A DNA stretch of 64,000 nt from Clostridiales bacterium (lineage in GTDB: Bacteria > Bacillota > Clostridia > Oscillospirales > Acutalibacteraceae): the NCBI GenBank assembly GCA_019422525.1, contig JAHZDE010000005.1, forward strand, positions 138,502-202,501. Reading direction: 5' to 3'. Every line of letters starts with the position of its first letter. The stretch's first letter is position 1. A program made the position numbers and the translations under genes. Shown here piece after piece: positions 34,705 through 42,883 of this stretch. Under the pieces are notes generated by a model that was given only the letters and a program-made list of their open reading frames with translations, did no database searches and had not been told where the DNA came from.

Positions 34705-35688
34705 ATGGAACTCATTCAAAGACCCCGCCGCCTGCGGGACGGCGACACCATCCGCCGCATGTGCCGGGAGACCCGTCTTTCCCCCGACAGCCTGATCTAC
34801 CCCATTTTTGTGGACGAAACCCTCAGCGGCAAGCGCCCCATTGACTCTTTGCCCGGCCAGTACCAGTATGGTCTGGACACCGTAGAGGAAGCCGTAGCCG
34901 AGTGCATCGCCGCCGGTGTTCGCAGTTGCATTCTGTTTGGTATCCCCGCCCACAAGGATGCCGTAGGCTCTTCCGCCTGGGACCCGGAGGGTGTAATTCA
35001 AAAGGCCATTCGGAAAATCAAGGCAGTGTATCCCGATTTTTACGTCATCACCGACGTGTGTATGTGCGAATACACCGACCATGGTCACTGCGGCGCTCTG
35101 TGCGGCCACAAGGTAGACAACGATGCAACCTTGGAGCTGCTGTGCAAAACCGCACTTTCCCATGCCCAGGCAGGCGCCAATATGGTGGCTCCCTCCGACA
35201 TGATGGACGGCCGTGTGGGAGCCATTCGCCGCACATTGGATGCGGCAGGGTTCCAGGATGTGCCCATCATGGCCTATTCCGCCAAATATGCTTCCGCTTT
35301 TTACGGACCCTTCCGCTCCGCCGCCGGTTCCGCTCCCTCCTTTGGTGACCGCAAGGGCTACCAGATGGACCCTCACAACCGCAAGGAGGCTATGAAGGAA
35401 TGCGCTCTGGATGTGGAAGAAGGCGCGGACATCATCATGGTCAAGCCTGCCCTCTCCTATCTGGACATCATCCGGGAATGCTCCGACGCTTTCGACGTGC
35501 CCATGGCAGCCTATTCCGTTTCCGGCGAATACGCTATGATCAAGGCCGCGGCACAGGCCGGTCTGGTGGACGAATACCGGATTATGTGCGAATCCGCCCT
35601 GTCTATCTTCCGGGCAGGAGCGAATATGCTCATCACCTACTATGCCAAAGAATTGGCCCAGGCCATTCAAAAAGGAGATATTGGATAA
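34705..35688 (+). CDS. hemB: Delta-aminolevulinic acid dehydratase
   Basis: HemB condenses two 5-aminolevulinate molecules to porphobilinogen. The 327-residue protein has the zinc-site cysteines Cys119, Cys121 and Cys129 (DVCMCEYTDHGHCG), so it is the zinc-dependent type. The Schiff-base lysines are Lys194 (YSAKYASAFYGPFR) and Lys247 (IMVKPALSYLD). It is separated from cobA-hemD by 2 nt and overlaps hemL by 1 nt (TAATG). Confidence 0.97.
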   Translation: MELIQRPRRLRDGDTIRRMCRETRLSPDSLIYPIFVDETLSGKRPIDSLPGQYQYGLDTVEEAVAECIAAGVRSCILFGIPAHKDAVGSSAWDPEGVIQKAIRKIKAVYPDFYVITDVCMCEYTDHGHCGALCGHKVDNDATLELLCKTALSHAQAGANMVAPSDMMDGRVGAIRRTLDAAGFQDVPIMAYSAKYASAFYGPFRSAAGSAPSFGDRKGYQMDPHNRKEAMKECALDVEEGADIIMVKPALSYLDIIRECSDAFDVPMAAYSVSGEYAMIKAAAQAGLVDEYRIMCESALSIFRAGANMLITYYAKELAQAIQKGDIG

Positions 35689-36971
35689 TGGATACATCAG
35701 CTGCCCTGTTTGAACGGGCCAAAAAGGTACTTCCCGGCGGTGTGAACAGCCCCGTCCGCGCATATCGCGCGGTGGGACTCACTCCCCGCTTTATCGCCAA
35801 GGCTGACGGCGCGTATATCTGGGATGTGGACGGCAACCGGTATATTGATTACGTCTGCTCCTGGGGCCCCATGATTCTGGGCCACAACCACCCCCTCATT
35901 CGGGAAGCGGTGGAAAAAGCTGTGAAAGACGGCCTTTCCTTTGGTGCTTCCACCCAGCGGGAGGTGGCGATCGCCGAATTGATGATTCAGATGGTGCCCA
36001 ATATTGAGATGGTACGCATGGTGAACTCCGGCACCGAAGCTGTTATGTCTGCTCTGCGGCTGGCTCGGGGCGCTACCGGACGGGACAAAATCATCAAGTT
36101 TGAGGGCTGCTATCACGGTCACAGCGACGCCATGCTGGTAAAGGCCGGTTCCTCCGCTGTGGCGGAAGGGGGCAAGCCCAGTTCTGCCGGTGTGCCGGTG
36201 GACACTGCCAAAGACACCCTCACCGCCCAGTATAACAATCTGGAAAGTGTGAAGGAGCTGTTCGCCCAGTATCCCGGTGAGATTGCCTGCGTGATTGTGG
36301 AGCCTGTGGCCGCCAACATGGGCGTGGTGGGGCCGAATCCGGGCTTTTTGGAAGGGCTGCGCGCCCTGTGCGACAAGGAAGGTGCTCTGCTGATTTTTGA
36401 CGAAGTGATTACCGGCTTCCGCCTTGCCAAGGGCGGCGCACAGGAATACTTTGGCATTAAAGCGGATATCGTCACTTTCGGTAAAATTATCGGCGGCGGT
36501 ATGCCTGTTGGCGCTTACTGCGGTAGCCGGGCGCTCATGGAGCAGGTGGCCCCCTGCGGCCCGGTGTATCAGGCGGGAACCCTTTCCGGCAACCCGGTAG
36601 CTATGGCGGCGGGCCTTGCCCAGCTGACCTATCTCAACACCCACCCGGAGGTCTACACCGACATTTCCACAAAAGCGGACCGGTTGGCTGAGGGAATGCG
36701 CCAGGCTGCAAAGGAAACCGGCGCAGGGGTAAGAATCAATCAGGTGGGCAGCCTGCTTGCCCCCTTCTTCACGCCGGACTCTGTGGAATCCTTTGCCGGC
36801 GCAACCAAGAGCGATTTGAAGAAATACGCCGCTTATTTTGAAAAAATGCTGGCAAGGGGAATTTATCTGGCCCCCGCCCAGTTTGAAGCCATGTTCCTCT
36901 CCTCTGCCCACACGGACGAGGATATAGAAAAAACCATCCAAGCCGCCAAAGACGTATTTTCCCAGCTGTAA
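35688..36971 (+). CDS. hemL: Glutamate-1-semialdehyde 2,1-aminomutase
   Basis: HemL converts glutamate-1-semialdehyde to 5-aminolevulinate using PLP or PMP. The 427-residue protein has KVLPGGVNSPVRAY at the start, MVNSGTEAVMSALRLARG, the aspartate in LIFDEVITGFR and the PLP lysine in VTFGKIIGGGMPVGAY. The start ATG overlaps the hemB stop; the frame is open further upstream only inside hemB. It is the last gene of the unit, which ends at the hairpin 37067-37105. Confidence 0.97.
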   Translation: MDTSAALFERAKKVLPGGVNSPVRAYRAVGLTPRFIAKADGAYIWDVDGNRYIDYVCSWGPMILGHNHPLIREAVEKAVKDGLSFGASTQREVAIAELMIQMVPNIEMVRMVNSGTEAVMSALRLARGATGRDKIIKFEGCYHGHSDAMLVKAGSSAVAEGGKPSSAGVPVDTAKDTLTAQYNNLESVKELFAQYPGEIACVIVEPVAANMGVVGPNPGFLEGLRALCDKEGALLIFDEVITGFRLAKGGAQEYFGIKADIVTFGKIIGGGMPVGAYCGSRALMEQVAPCGPVYQAGTLSGNPVAMAAGLAQLTYLNTHPEVYTDISTKADRLAEGMRQAAKETGAGVRINQVGSLLAPFFTPDSVESFAGATKSDLKKYAAYFEKMLARGIYLAPAQFEAMFLSSAHTDEDIEKTIQAAKDVFSQL

Positions 36972-37066
36972 TCAGCAGTGGTATCATTGGCGACAGGAAC
37001 GGCGAGATTCCCGAACATATCGCCATCATAATCGACACATCGTGTTTGACTGGTTTACAAAACTTC

Positions 37067-37105
37067 AGCGGTTCTGTACTGTTTTCCAGTACAGGGCCGC
37101 TTTTT
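37067..37105 (+). terminator. Terminator of the hemA-hemL unit
   Basis: AGCGG..CTGTACTG pairs with CAGTACAG..CCGCT, with a short loop and five T after it, 95 nt downstream of hemL. Confidence 0.88.
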
Positions 37106-37184
37106 GCGCTTCCTTTGACTGCTGTTCCCTGAACTTTACAGAAAAATCTGCTGTACCTGTTCCTGGTTTTGCTGTCAGATTCTC

Positions 37185-37212
37185 TTGAAATTAACAAATA
37201 CATCACTATAAT
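37185..37212 (+). promoter_or_regulatory. Promoter of the YczE-like gene
   Basis: TTGAAA (37185-37190), 16-nt spacer, TATAAT (37207-37212). It lies upstream of the GTG at 37259 and shows that longer in-frame starts are not used. Confidence 0.75.
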
Positions 37213-37258
37213 AGAATTTGACGGTTTAATTCAATCAAATAGAAAGAAGAATGTGTTT

Positions 37259-37960
37259 GTGAAAAAGCAGGTTTCCTATCGAATTGTCTTTTACATCATG
37301 GGCCTTTTAATTTTGGCAATGGGTCTGACGTTAAACACCAAAGCCGGGCTCGGCGTTTCTCCTATTATTTCGGTCTCCTACAGCGTTTCCCAGATTTTCC
37401 AGCTGAACTTTGGCAATACGACCATGTTTCTTTATTGTGCCTTTGTCGTAGTGGAACTGATTCTGCACAGCATCCAGCTGTGGAAACACCCTGAACGCGA
37501 TCAGCGTTTCGTGCTGCTGATGGATTTGCTGCAAATTCCCCTCAGTCTGGTTTTCACCCGTTTTCTGAACCTGTTTGAATCTTTTCTGCCGGACTTTTCT
37601 TCCAGCGCCACAAGCTGGTCGGATCAGCTCCCCCTTCGCATCGTAATCCTGCTTCTGGCAATTCTGTGCACTGGCATCGGTGCCTCCATGTCGCTTTCCA
37701 TGCGGCTCGTTCCCAACCCAGGTGACGGCATCGTCCAAACCCTTGCGGATTGCATCCATCGAAACGTGGGCTTTACCAAAAACTGCTTTGACCTGTGCAA
37801 CATCGCTCTCACCATCCTGCTGGGCTTCCTACTTGCCGGTCATCTGGTTGGCGTTGGAATTGGCACGGTGCTGGCGATGATTGGCGTTGGCCGCGTGATT
37901 GCGCTGTTCCAGCATTTGGCCGGCAGAAAAATAGCTCTGCTTTCCGGCATGGCTGCCTGA
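37259..37960 (+). CDS. YczE/YyaS/YitT-type membrane protein (DUF6198-like)
   Basis: This 233-residue protein has about six membrane helices. The segment GLGVSPIISVSYSVSQIF near residue 30 and the polar pattern MRLVPNPGDGIVQTLAD near residue 155 are typical of the YczE/YitT-like family. The function of this family is not established; a transport or regulatory role is possible. The start is a GTG at 37259 after GAAAGAAGA, placed 40 nt from a strong -10; an earlier in-frame ATG lies upstream of the promoter. It is transcribed alone or with the following lipoprotein gene. Confidence 0.75.
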   Translation: MKKQVSYRIVFYIMGLLILAMGLTLNTKAGLGVSPIISVSYSVSQIFQLNFGNTTMFLYCAFVVVELILHSIQLWKHPERDQRFVLLMDLLQIPLSLVFTRFLNLFESFLPDFSSSATSWSDQLPLRIVILLLAILCTGIGASMSLSMRLVPNPGDGIVQTLADCIHRNVGFTKNCFDLCNIALTILLGFLLAGHLVGVGIGTVLAMIGVGRVIALFQHLAGRKIALLSGMAA

Positions 37961-38059
37961 TGGTATTTGACCATACTGCGATACCCCTTTTCCATTGCTT
38001 CAAACCAAAACAGGCGCGGAATCTGCCGCGCCGATTGATTCAAAAAGGAATACATTATC

Positions 38060-38664
38060 ATGAAAAATGGATAAAAAATTTTGTGATTTTTTGTTTTATA
38101 ATATTTATTGCGGTTGTTTTGTCCTGCTGCAAACAAGAGGAATATTTTCTTGCAAAAACTCCCGTACCCATGAAAACTATTACTCAAACTTGCGGGGAAG
38201 ATACCATTACTTGTGATATTCCAGAAGATTGGAAAGTCTTGTCGTGCACGGAAACCGGAATCACTATCATGCCCTCTGAAATTTCTGGAAATGATTATAC
38301 TCTCCAAGATACCATCAGTATTTCCCGATATGATTTTAATGAAGAGGAAAATGAAGCTATCGTTCTTTTGTTAAAAGGTCAACCCGAATCGTTTCAAACT
38401 TATCTGGAACAGCTAATGAAAGTTGCCGGAAATGGGTATTCTGTGAACAACTTTTCATTTTCTTTTGATAAACTGGAAAGTAGGACCTTGGCAAAAGTTC
38501 AATTTGATATGGTAGTTCCAAAAAAGGAGTTTGTGGTGTACCCGTATATCGAATATTATTTTGATGATATTCCTTACACAGTAATTGGTATACAAAATGA
38601 TTCCTTCCCTATTTCAACTGATGTTCTTATATTATGGATTGCCCGGTCAATAAATCTTACATGA
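38060..38664 (+). CDS. Probable lipoprotein with an apparent frameshift at the start
   Basis: From 38083 an open frame encodes a hydrophobic stretch ending VVLSCCKQEE, a good lipobox, and then about 170 residues of a soluble, PsbP/MOG1-like domain (CDIPEDWKVL near its start; the fold is inferred). The ATG at 38060 has an AAGGAA site but runs into TGGATAA after four codons. Adding one A to the run of five would give a textbook signal peptide beginning M-K-K-W-I-K-N-F-V-I-F. So the gene is either inactivated by one deleted base, mis-sequenced, or started at a weak GTG (38083). A perfect GGCGCGG/CCGCGCC hairpin lies just before it (38013-38032). Function unknown. Confidence 0.6.
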
Positions 38665-39192
38665 TTATAATTATTAGGACTTTTGAACTTTCCGACCTGC
38701 ACTCATATTTTTATCTTCGTAAGCAAATTATTGCACCCCTATATATTTATAAATACAAATTCTAAAAATAAAACCCAGACTTTAATTTTATACTATATTT
38801 AAAACGTTTGGAAGCAATTACAGTTAAAGATAATATACAGCTTATTTATTACAATTATAAAAACGAATTATTAGCTTCAAATTTACCGATAAAACGAATA
38901 CGGATTTCCTCTTTGGCCTTGGCTTTTCATTGTCTTAGAACAATCTGTAGTGTGCTCGATTTGCTTTTTCTGCTGCTTCAGTTTGAAGATACCCTTCGCT
39001 AATTTATTTTAGCTTTCGGTCGATAGTGTCATTTTCGTTGACTGCCAGAATCAGCAGCCGATCAAATTCTTTTTCTAGTTTCTTGATCTTGCTCTCCACT
39101 TTATGGAGCCGGCTTTTTCCTTTTTTCCAGCTATAATATTATGGAATGAGTGGAGTAATCAGTTAATAAATGTATTCGGAAAGGCATGTATA
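38665..39192. other. A+T-rich gap with no intact gene
   Basis: About 530 nt hold no intact gene. The first part (38665-38850) is very A+T-rich with nothing recognisable. The rest contains only decayed coding traces on the minus strand, described separately, up to the tmRNA terminator. Confidence 0.6.
38850..39132 (-). pseudogene. Decayed remnant resembling the C terminus of a large serine recombinase
   Basis: On the minus strand, codons 39132-39004 read SWKKGKSRLHKVESKIKKLE and continue EFDRLLILAVNEND to a stop, a Lys/Glu-rich coiled coil. After further stops, a second short frame reads KAKAKEEIRIRFIGKFEAN. Coiled coil followed by an R-I-x-F-x-G-K-x-E tail is how TnpX-type serine recombinases end (DUF4368 region). 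There is no start codon and several stops interrupt it. The assignment is tentative and based on pattern only. Confidence 0.35.
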
Positions 39193-39243
39193 TAAATAAG
39201 AGCCCGAGGGCCAAGACACATAACATCTTGACCCTCGGGCTTT
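39193..39243 (-). terminator. Terminator of tmRNA
   Basis: AGCCCGAGGG..CAAGA and TCTTG..CCCTCGGGCT form a strong stem of about 15 bp with one mismatch, with T-rich sequence on the minus strand. It lies 74 nt past the tmRNA CCA end. Confidence 0.88.
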
Positions 39244-39316
39244 CGTTTTGACATCACAGCCACACCGTTACGACAAAGCCACCTTTGAAAAAGTAGGTGT
39301 TCGTGTAATGTCCATC

Positions 39317-39665
39317 TGGTGGAGATGAGGGGAGTCGAACCCCTGTCCGAAAGTCACTTGCCAACGCTTTCTACGAGTGTAGCCGATATACCGAATCTCC
39401 CGCAGCACAGTGCCTACCGGCAGGCTCTATGCTTTGGCAGCCCTTAAACCGTGACCGGGGTAAGGGCGTAACCCGGTTCACGTGCACCGCTAATCGACGC
39501 CTTTATCCGGGCCGCGGTATTCCCGGTAAAGACGGCCGCCTTAATTAGGCAGCAACAGCAACAGTATTGTTGTCGTTTAATTTTAAGTTTGCGGATTTTA
39601 TAGCGGTCCCGCACCGCTACTCGCTTACGAAGGTTTACAACCCCCGTCGAAACCATTGCATCCCC
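39317..39665 (-). ncRNA. ssrA: Transfer-messenger RNA
   Basis: tmRNA rescues stalled ribosomes and tags the unfinished peptide for degradation. The 5' end GGGGATGCAATGGTTTCGAC and the 3' end GGTTCGACTCCCCTCATCTC followed by CACCA are the conserved tRNA-like halves, with CCA encoded at 39317. The resume frame reads ANLKLNDNNTVAVAA then TAA, so the tag after the charged Ala is 15 residues. It ends AVAA rather than the common ALAA. Pseudoknot-rich GC stretches follow the tag frame. Length 349 nt is normal. It lies 29 nt downstream of smpB, its protein partner. Confidence 0.97.
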
Positions 39666-39694
39666 ATATCTAACAAAGTGGAATAAATGGAAAG

Positions 39695-40162
39695 TTAATA
39701 CCGATTTCGCTCCTTAATGGCACGCTGGATGTCCCGTTTCGCAGCCTTTTCGGCCATATCGGCCCGCTTATCATAGTTCTTTTTACCTTTGCACAATCCC
39801 ACCTGAACCTTGACACGGGAACCTTTAAAATAAAGAGAAAGGGGAATCAGAGAATAGCCGTCCTGCTTCACAAGGCCAAACAGCCGCATAATTTCACGAT
39901 GGTGCATCAGCAGCCGCCGGACTCTCATAGGGTCCCGGTTAAAAATATTTCCCTGCTCATAGGGGCTAATATGCACACCATTCATGAGCAGTTCGCCATT
40001 CACGATAGAGCACCAGGAATCCTTCAAATTCACCTTTCCCTGGCGAAGGGATTTCACTTCCGTACCGGTCAATTCGATACCGGCTTCCATACTTTCCTCC
40101 ACAAAATAATCGTGAAAAGCCTTTTTATTCTGCGCAATGGTGCGAAGCGCTTTCTTTTCCAT
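39695..40162 (-). CDS. smpB: SsrA-binding protein
   Basis: SmpB binds the tRNA-like domain of tmRNA and places it in the stalled ribosome. The 155-residue protein has TIAQNKKAFHDYFVEESMEA, GIELTGTEVKSLRQGKVNLK, HISPYEQGN and the basic C-terminal tail GLCKGKKNYDKRADMAEKAA, the parts that enter the mRNA channel. It has its own promoter (40201-40229) and is directly followed by ssrA, likely in one transcript that is then processed. Confidence 0.97.
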   Translation of the reverse strand: MEKKALRTIAQNKKAFHDYFVEESMEAGIELTGTEVKSLRQGKVNLKDSWCSIVNGELLMNGVHISPYEQGNIFNRDPMRVRRLLMHHREIMRLFGLVKQDGYSLIPLSLYFKGSRVKVQVGLCKGKKNYDKRADMAEKAAKRDIQRAIKERNRY

Positions 40163-40200
40163 GATCTACCAGGCCCTCCTTCTGCATTTTGTGGAATAAT

Positions 40201-40229
40201 AGTATACCATATGACCGATAAAATTGCAA
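40201..40229 (-). promoter_or_regulatory. Promoter of smpB
   Basis: Minus strand TTGCAA (40224-40229), 17-nt spacer, TATACT (40201-40206), about 39 nt upstream of the smpB ATG. Confidence 0.65.
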
Positions 40230-40344
40230 GAGATACTTTTGTTTTGTTTGAAAAAGCACTATTTGCCTTCTTTTCCTTTGTATACTTTCCCAAAATACTG
40301 GCACAATAACTTGTGTCAACCCAAATCGAAACGGAGGTATTTTT

Positions 40345-40641
40345 GTGAGCAAACGTAAAAATTCATCCGCCGGCCTTCCGAAAAATATCAACCTGGTAAC
40401 GCCGGTTCCGCGGCCTGACGCCCAACGAATTACTCGCCTGGTCAAAAATTCCGGCCGTGTAGAAGGCTACGAGCTGTCCAACGGGGAAATTCTCACCAAA
40501 CGGGAAGGCGTAGCTTTGGCCAAAGCCGGCGGGATACGCGGGGTGGCAGTAGCAGTACGCAACGGGAGCGAATATCTGCGCTCTCTTCCCGACGGCACCG
40601 AAAGCGATAACCTGAGCAACCTTCCCTCTATCAGTAACTGA
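40345..40641 (+). CDS. DUF3892 family protein
   Basis: This 98-residue protein starts at a GTG (40345) after CGGAGGT. Its core, DAQRITRLVKNSGRVEGYEL followed by SNGEILTKREGVALAKAGGI, matches the small DUF3892 family, whose function is unknown. The N-terminal 20 residues are basic and probably disordered. It stands alone and ends at the terminator 40696-40733. Confidence 0.75.
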   Translation: MSKRKNSSAGLPKNINLVTPVPRPDAQRITRLVKNSGRVEGYELSNGEILTKREGVALAKAGGIRGVAVAVRNGSEYLRSLPDGTESDNLSNLPSISN

Positions 40642-40695
40642 ACAAGTACCAACCTGCACACCATTTTTGCCATAACGAGTTTCCGGATAAATCAA

Positions 40696-40733
40696 AAACC
40701 GGCAAGGGAAAATAAATCCCCCCTGCCGGTTTT
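40696..40733. terminator. Bidirectional terminator
   Basis: AAACCGGCA and TGCCGGTTT arms with additional GGG/CCC pairs flank an A-rich loop, with A-rich and T-rich flanks. It ends the DUF3892 gene and the converging permease gene. Confidence 0.85.
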
Positions 40734-40745
40734 CTTCATATGGTT

Positions 40746-42092
40746 TTATTCAGCCTTTTCTTCCTCTTCATAGTCGTTAGCCAAGTGGAAACGGTCGATG
40801 ATATACAGGCACAGGCCCATAATCATGCCTACCACGCAGGCCAGCACCATACCGGTGAGCTGGATATTTCCCAGATTCACAGTAATGCCGGACAATCCCG
40901 TGACAAATACCACTGCCGTCAGCGCCTGGTTTCTGGCACGGCCATAATCCACCTTGGAGTCCACCAGAATCCGCAGGCCAGACGCTCCAATCATGCCATA
41001 CAGCAAAAAGGAAATGCCGCCGATGACTGGGCCGGGGATAGTGGAAATCAAAGCGGAGAACTTGCCGATAAAGCCGCACACCACCGACAGCACTGCCGCG
41101 CCGCCGATGACCCACACGCTGTACACCTTGGTCATAGCCATCACGCCGATATTCTCGCCGTATGTTGTGGTGGGAACCGAGCCAATCAAGCCGGAAACTG
41201 CTGTAGAAATATTGTCGCCCAGCAAAGAGCGGTGCAGGCCCGGGTCTTTGAGCAAATTCCTGCCAACAATCTTTCCTGTGACAATCTGGTGGCCAATGTG
41301 CTCGGAAGCAATAACCAGCAGCACAGGGATCATGGTGAGAATGGCGTTCATATCGAATTTTGCCAGTTGGAATTTGGGCAGGGACACCACCCCGGCCTGC
41401 TGGATGGCCGTATAGTCAATCATCCCCAAGCAGGCGGCCGTTACATAACCAGCCACAATGGCAATTAAAATTGGAATCACACCGAAAAACTTACGAAACA
41501 GAATGGAGCCGAACACCGCCACACACAGGGTCACGGCAAACACCGCCACATTTTTCGGGTCAACCGAGCCTTCACTGACTACCATCCCTCCGGTGCTGGC
41601 TGCATTGCCCGCCAGCTCCAAGCCGATGAGGGCCACCACCGGGCCCATGGCTGCCGGAGGAAGGATAATGTCAATCCAGCGGGAGCCGAATTTCCAGATA
41701 ATCAATGCCAACACGCATCCCAGCACGCCTACAGCTACAAAGCCGCCCTGTGCATAGGAAAAGGCGTCCATATGCTGTGCCAACTGTTCGGCAGTTGGAT
41801 TGGTGAGGTTGGGGTTTTCCGCATAAGGCGACCCATGCTGCGCCATGACCAGCAGCGCAGGTGCAATAAAAGCAAAGCTGGAGCCCAGATAGGCCGGAGA
41901 TTTCGCCTTGGTAATAAAGATGAAGAACAAGGTACCAAGACCGTTCATCAGCAGCACAATGGCCGGGTCAATGTGAAACAACGTGGGGACCAGCACCGAA
42001 GCGCCGAACATGGCGAACATGTGCTGGATACTCAGGGGAATGGCCTGCCCCAGCGGCGGCCTTTCGTTAACCTGAATGATTCGTTTAGCCAT
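40746..42092 (-). CDS. Uracil/xanthine permease (NCS2 family)
   Basis: This 448-residue membrane protein imports a nucleobase, most likely uracil, with protons. It has about 14 membrane segments. The N-terminal QAIPLSIQHMFAMFGASVLVP is diagnostic of the nucleobase:cation symporter-2 family. ALIGLELAG and SEHIGHQIVTGKIVGR carry the substrate-site acidic residues known in UraA, and PVIGGISFLLYGMIGASGLR is also typical. The ATG at 42092 with GAGGAAAAAG is preferred to upstream codons. It resembles UraA/PyrP more than the purine branch, but the substrate is not proven. Confidence 0.9.
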   Translation of the reverse strand: MAKRIIQVNERPPLGQAIPLSIQHMFAMFGASVLVPTLFHIDPAIVLLMNGLGTLFFIFITKAKSPAYLGSSFAFIAPALLVMAQHGSPYAENPNLTNPTAEQLAQHMDAFSYAQGGFVAVGVLGCVLALIIWKFGSRWIDIILPPAAMGPVVALIGLELAGNAASTGGMVVSEGSVDPKNVAVFAVTLCVAVFGSILFRKFFGVIPILIAIVAGYVTAACLGMIDYTAIQQAGVVSLPKFQLAKFDMNAILTMIPVLLVIASEHIGHQIVTGKIVGRNLLKDPGLHRSLLGDNISTAVSGLIGSVPTTTYGENIGVMAMTKVYSVWVIGGAAVLSVVCGFIGKFSALISTIPGPVIGGISFLLYGMIGASGLRILVDSKVDYGRARNQALTAVVFVTGLSGITVNLGNIQLTGMVLACVVGMIMGLCLYIIDRFHLANDYEEEEKAE

Positions 42093-42146
42093 TCTTTTTC
42101 CTCTTTCCTGTTTTTTTATTCCTCGGAAAAACATTTTTTCCGCAAC

Positions 42147-42168
42147 AAAAGCCCGGGTTCCGGCTTTT
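42147..42168 (-). terminator. Probable terminator downstream of the rubredoxin fusion gene
   Basis: AAAAGCC and GGGCTTTT arms form a hairpin with a T-rich 3' side on the minus strand, 34 nt past the stop. A second hairpin (CGGAAAA/TTTTCCG, 42124-42141) lies just before the permease gene. Confidence 0.55.
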
Positions 42169-42201
42169 CAAACCGAAAGGCGAGCTTTTATCTGCAATTT
42201 A

Positions 42202-42861
42202 TTATTTTCTCACAAACGCTGATTTGGGCATTCCGCAAATGGGACAAACCCAATCATTCGAAAGCTCCTCAAAGGACAAATCCGGGTCGTTGTATACATA
42301 GCCGCAAACGGTACACACCAAAATTTCCCCATCGTTGCCGTCGTTGGAAGGGCGAAGGGGCTGGTATACCGGCGCATTTTTCGGCACGCCGCCCTTGATA
42401 ACCTGCCGGTAATAGTCATAGGTCATGGGCACGCGGCGGGTGTGTTCACTGCCGGCAACAATTTCGGCCAAGAACAGCGTATGGGTAGTACTCTCCATAC
42501 AGTCCACCATCCGGCACAAAAACCAGCAGCAGATATTCTCCCGAATCACCGGCACGCCTTCCCGCAGCACCTTATGGCGAATATTGGTCAGCTTCCCCCC
42601 GTTTTTTCCCGAAGTAAAGCCCAGGGCACCTACCACCGCGCCGGAAGTATCTTCCGACAGCACGGAAACCGTAAACAGCTTGTGCTCTTTAATACACGCA
42701 CAGCTGTAATTGTCCCGACTCATACTCAGGGTAATCATCAGCGGAGCGGTATTGGTCACCTGCATCACCGTATTGACAATACAGGCCGACGGGCCATCAG
42801 CGCCCTTCACGCCTATGGCATACATTCCATAGGATAATGTGCGTAAAATATTCGGCTCCAA
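42202..42861 (-). CDS. Flavin reductase-rubredoxin fusion
   Basis: This 219-residue protein combines an FMN-binding flavin reductase-like domain (about 1-150: LSYGMYAIGVKG, MITLSMSRDNYSC) with a C-terminal rubredoxin. The rubredoxin iron ligands are in CTVCGYVY and WVCPICGMPKSAF. The layout matches high-molecular-weight rubredoxin (Hrb) of clostridia, which passes electrons to flavodiiron proteins in oxygen or NO reduction. No typical ATG precedes the domain; a TTG at 42861 with GGAGGTG six bases upstream gives the expected family start. It follows rarA by 22 nt and is probably co-transcribed. Confidence 0.88.
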   Translation of the reverse strand: MEPNILRTLSYGMYAIGVKGADGPSACIVNTVMQVTNTAPLMITLSMSRDNYSCACIKEHKLFTVSVLSEDTSGAVVGALGFTSGKNGGKLTNIRHKVLREGVPVIRENICCWFLCRMVDCMESTTHTLFLAEIVAGSEHTRRVPMTYDYYRQVIKGGVPKNAPVYQPLRPSNDGNDGEILVCTVCGYVYNDPDLSFEELSNDWVCPICGMPKSAFVRK

Positions 42862-42883
42862 AAACTCCACCTCCAAAGCAATT

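Noticed and set aside
34678..36941. Long minus-strand open frames opposite hemB and hemL (361 and 414 codons)
   Set aside because: They lie entirely antisense to strongly conserved genes, have no ribosome site and look like products of the high third-position G+C of the sense strand.
38808..39002. 64-codon plus-strand frame in the gap before tmRNA
   Set aside because: No ATG or ribosome site, and the opposite strand shows traces of an older coding sequence.
39444..39656. 70-codon open frame on the minus strand
   Set aside because: It lies inside the tmRNA gene and does not use the tag frame as a protein gene.
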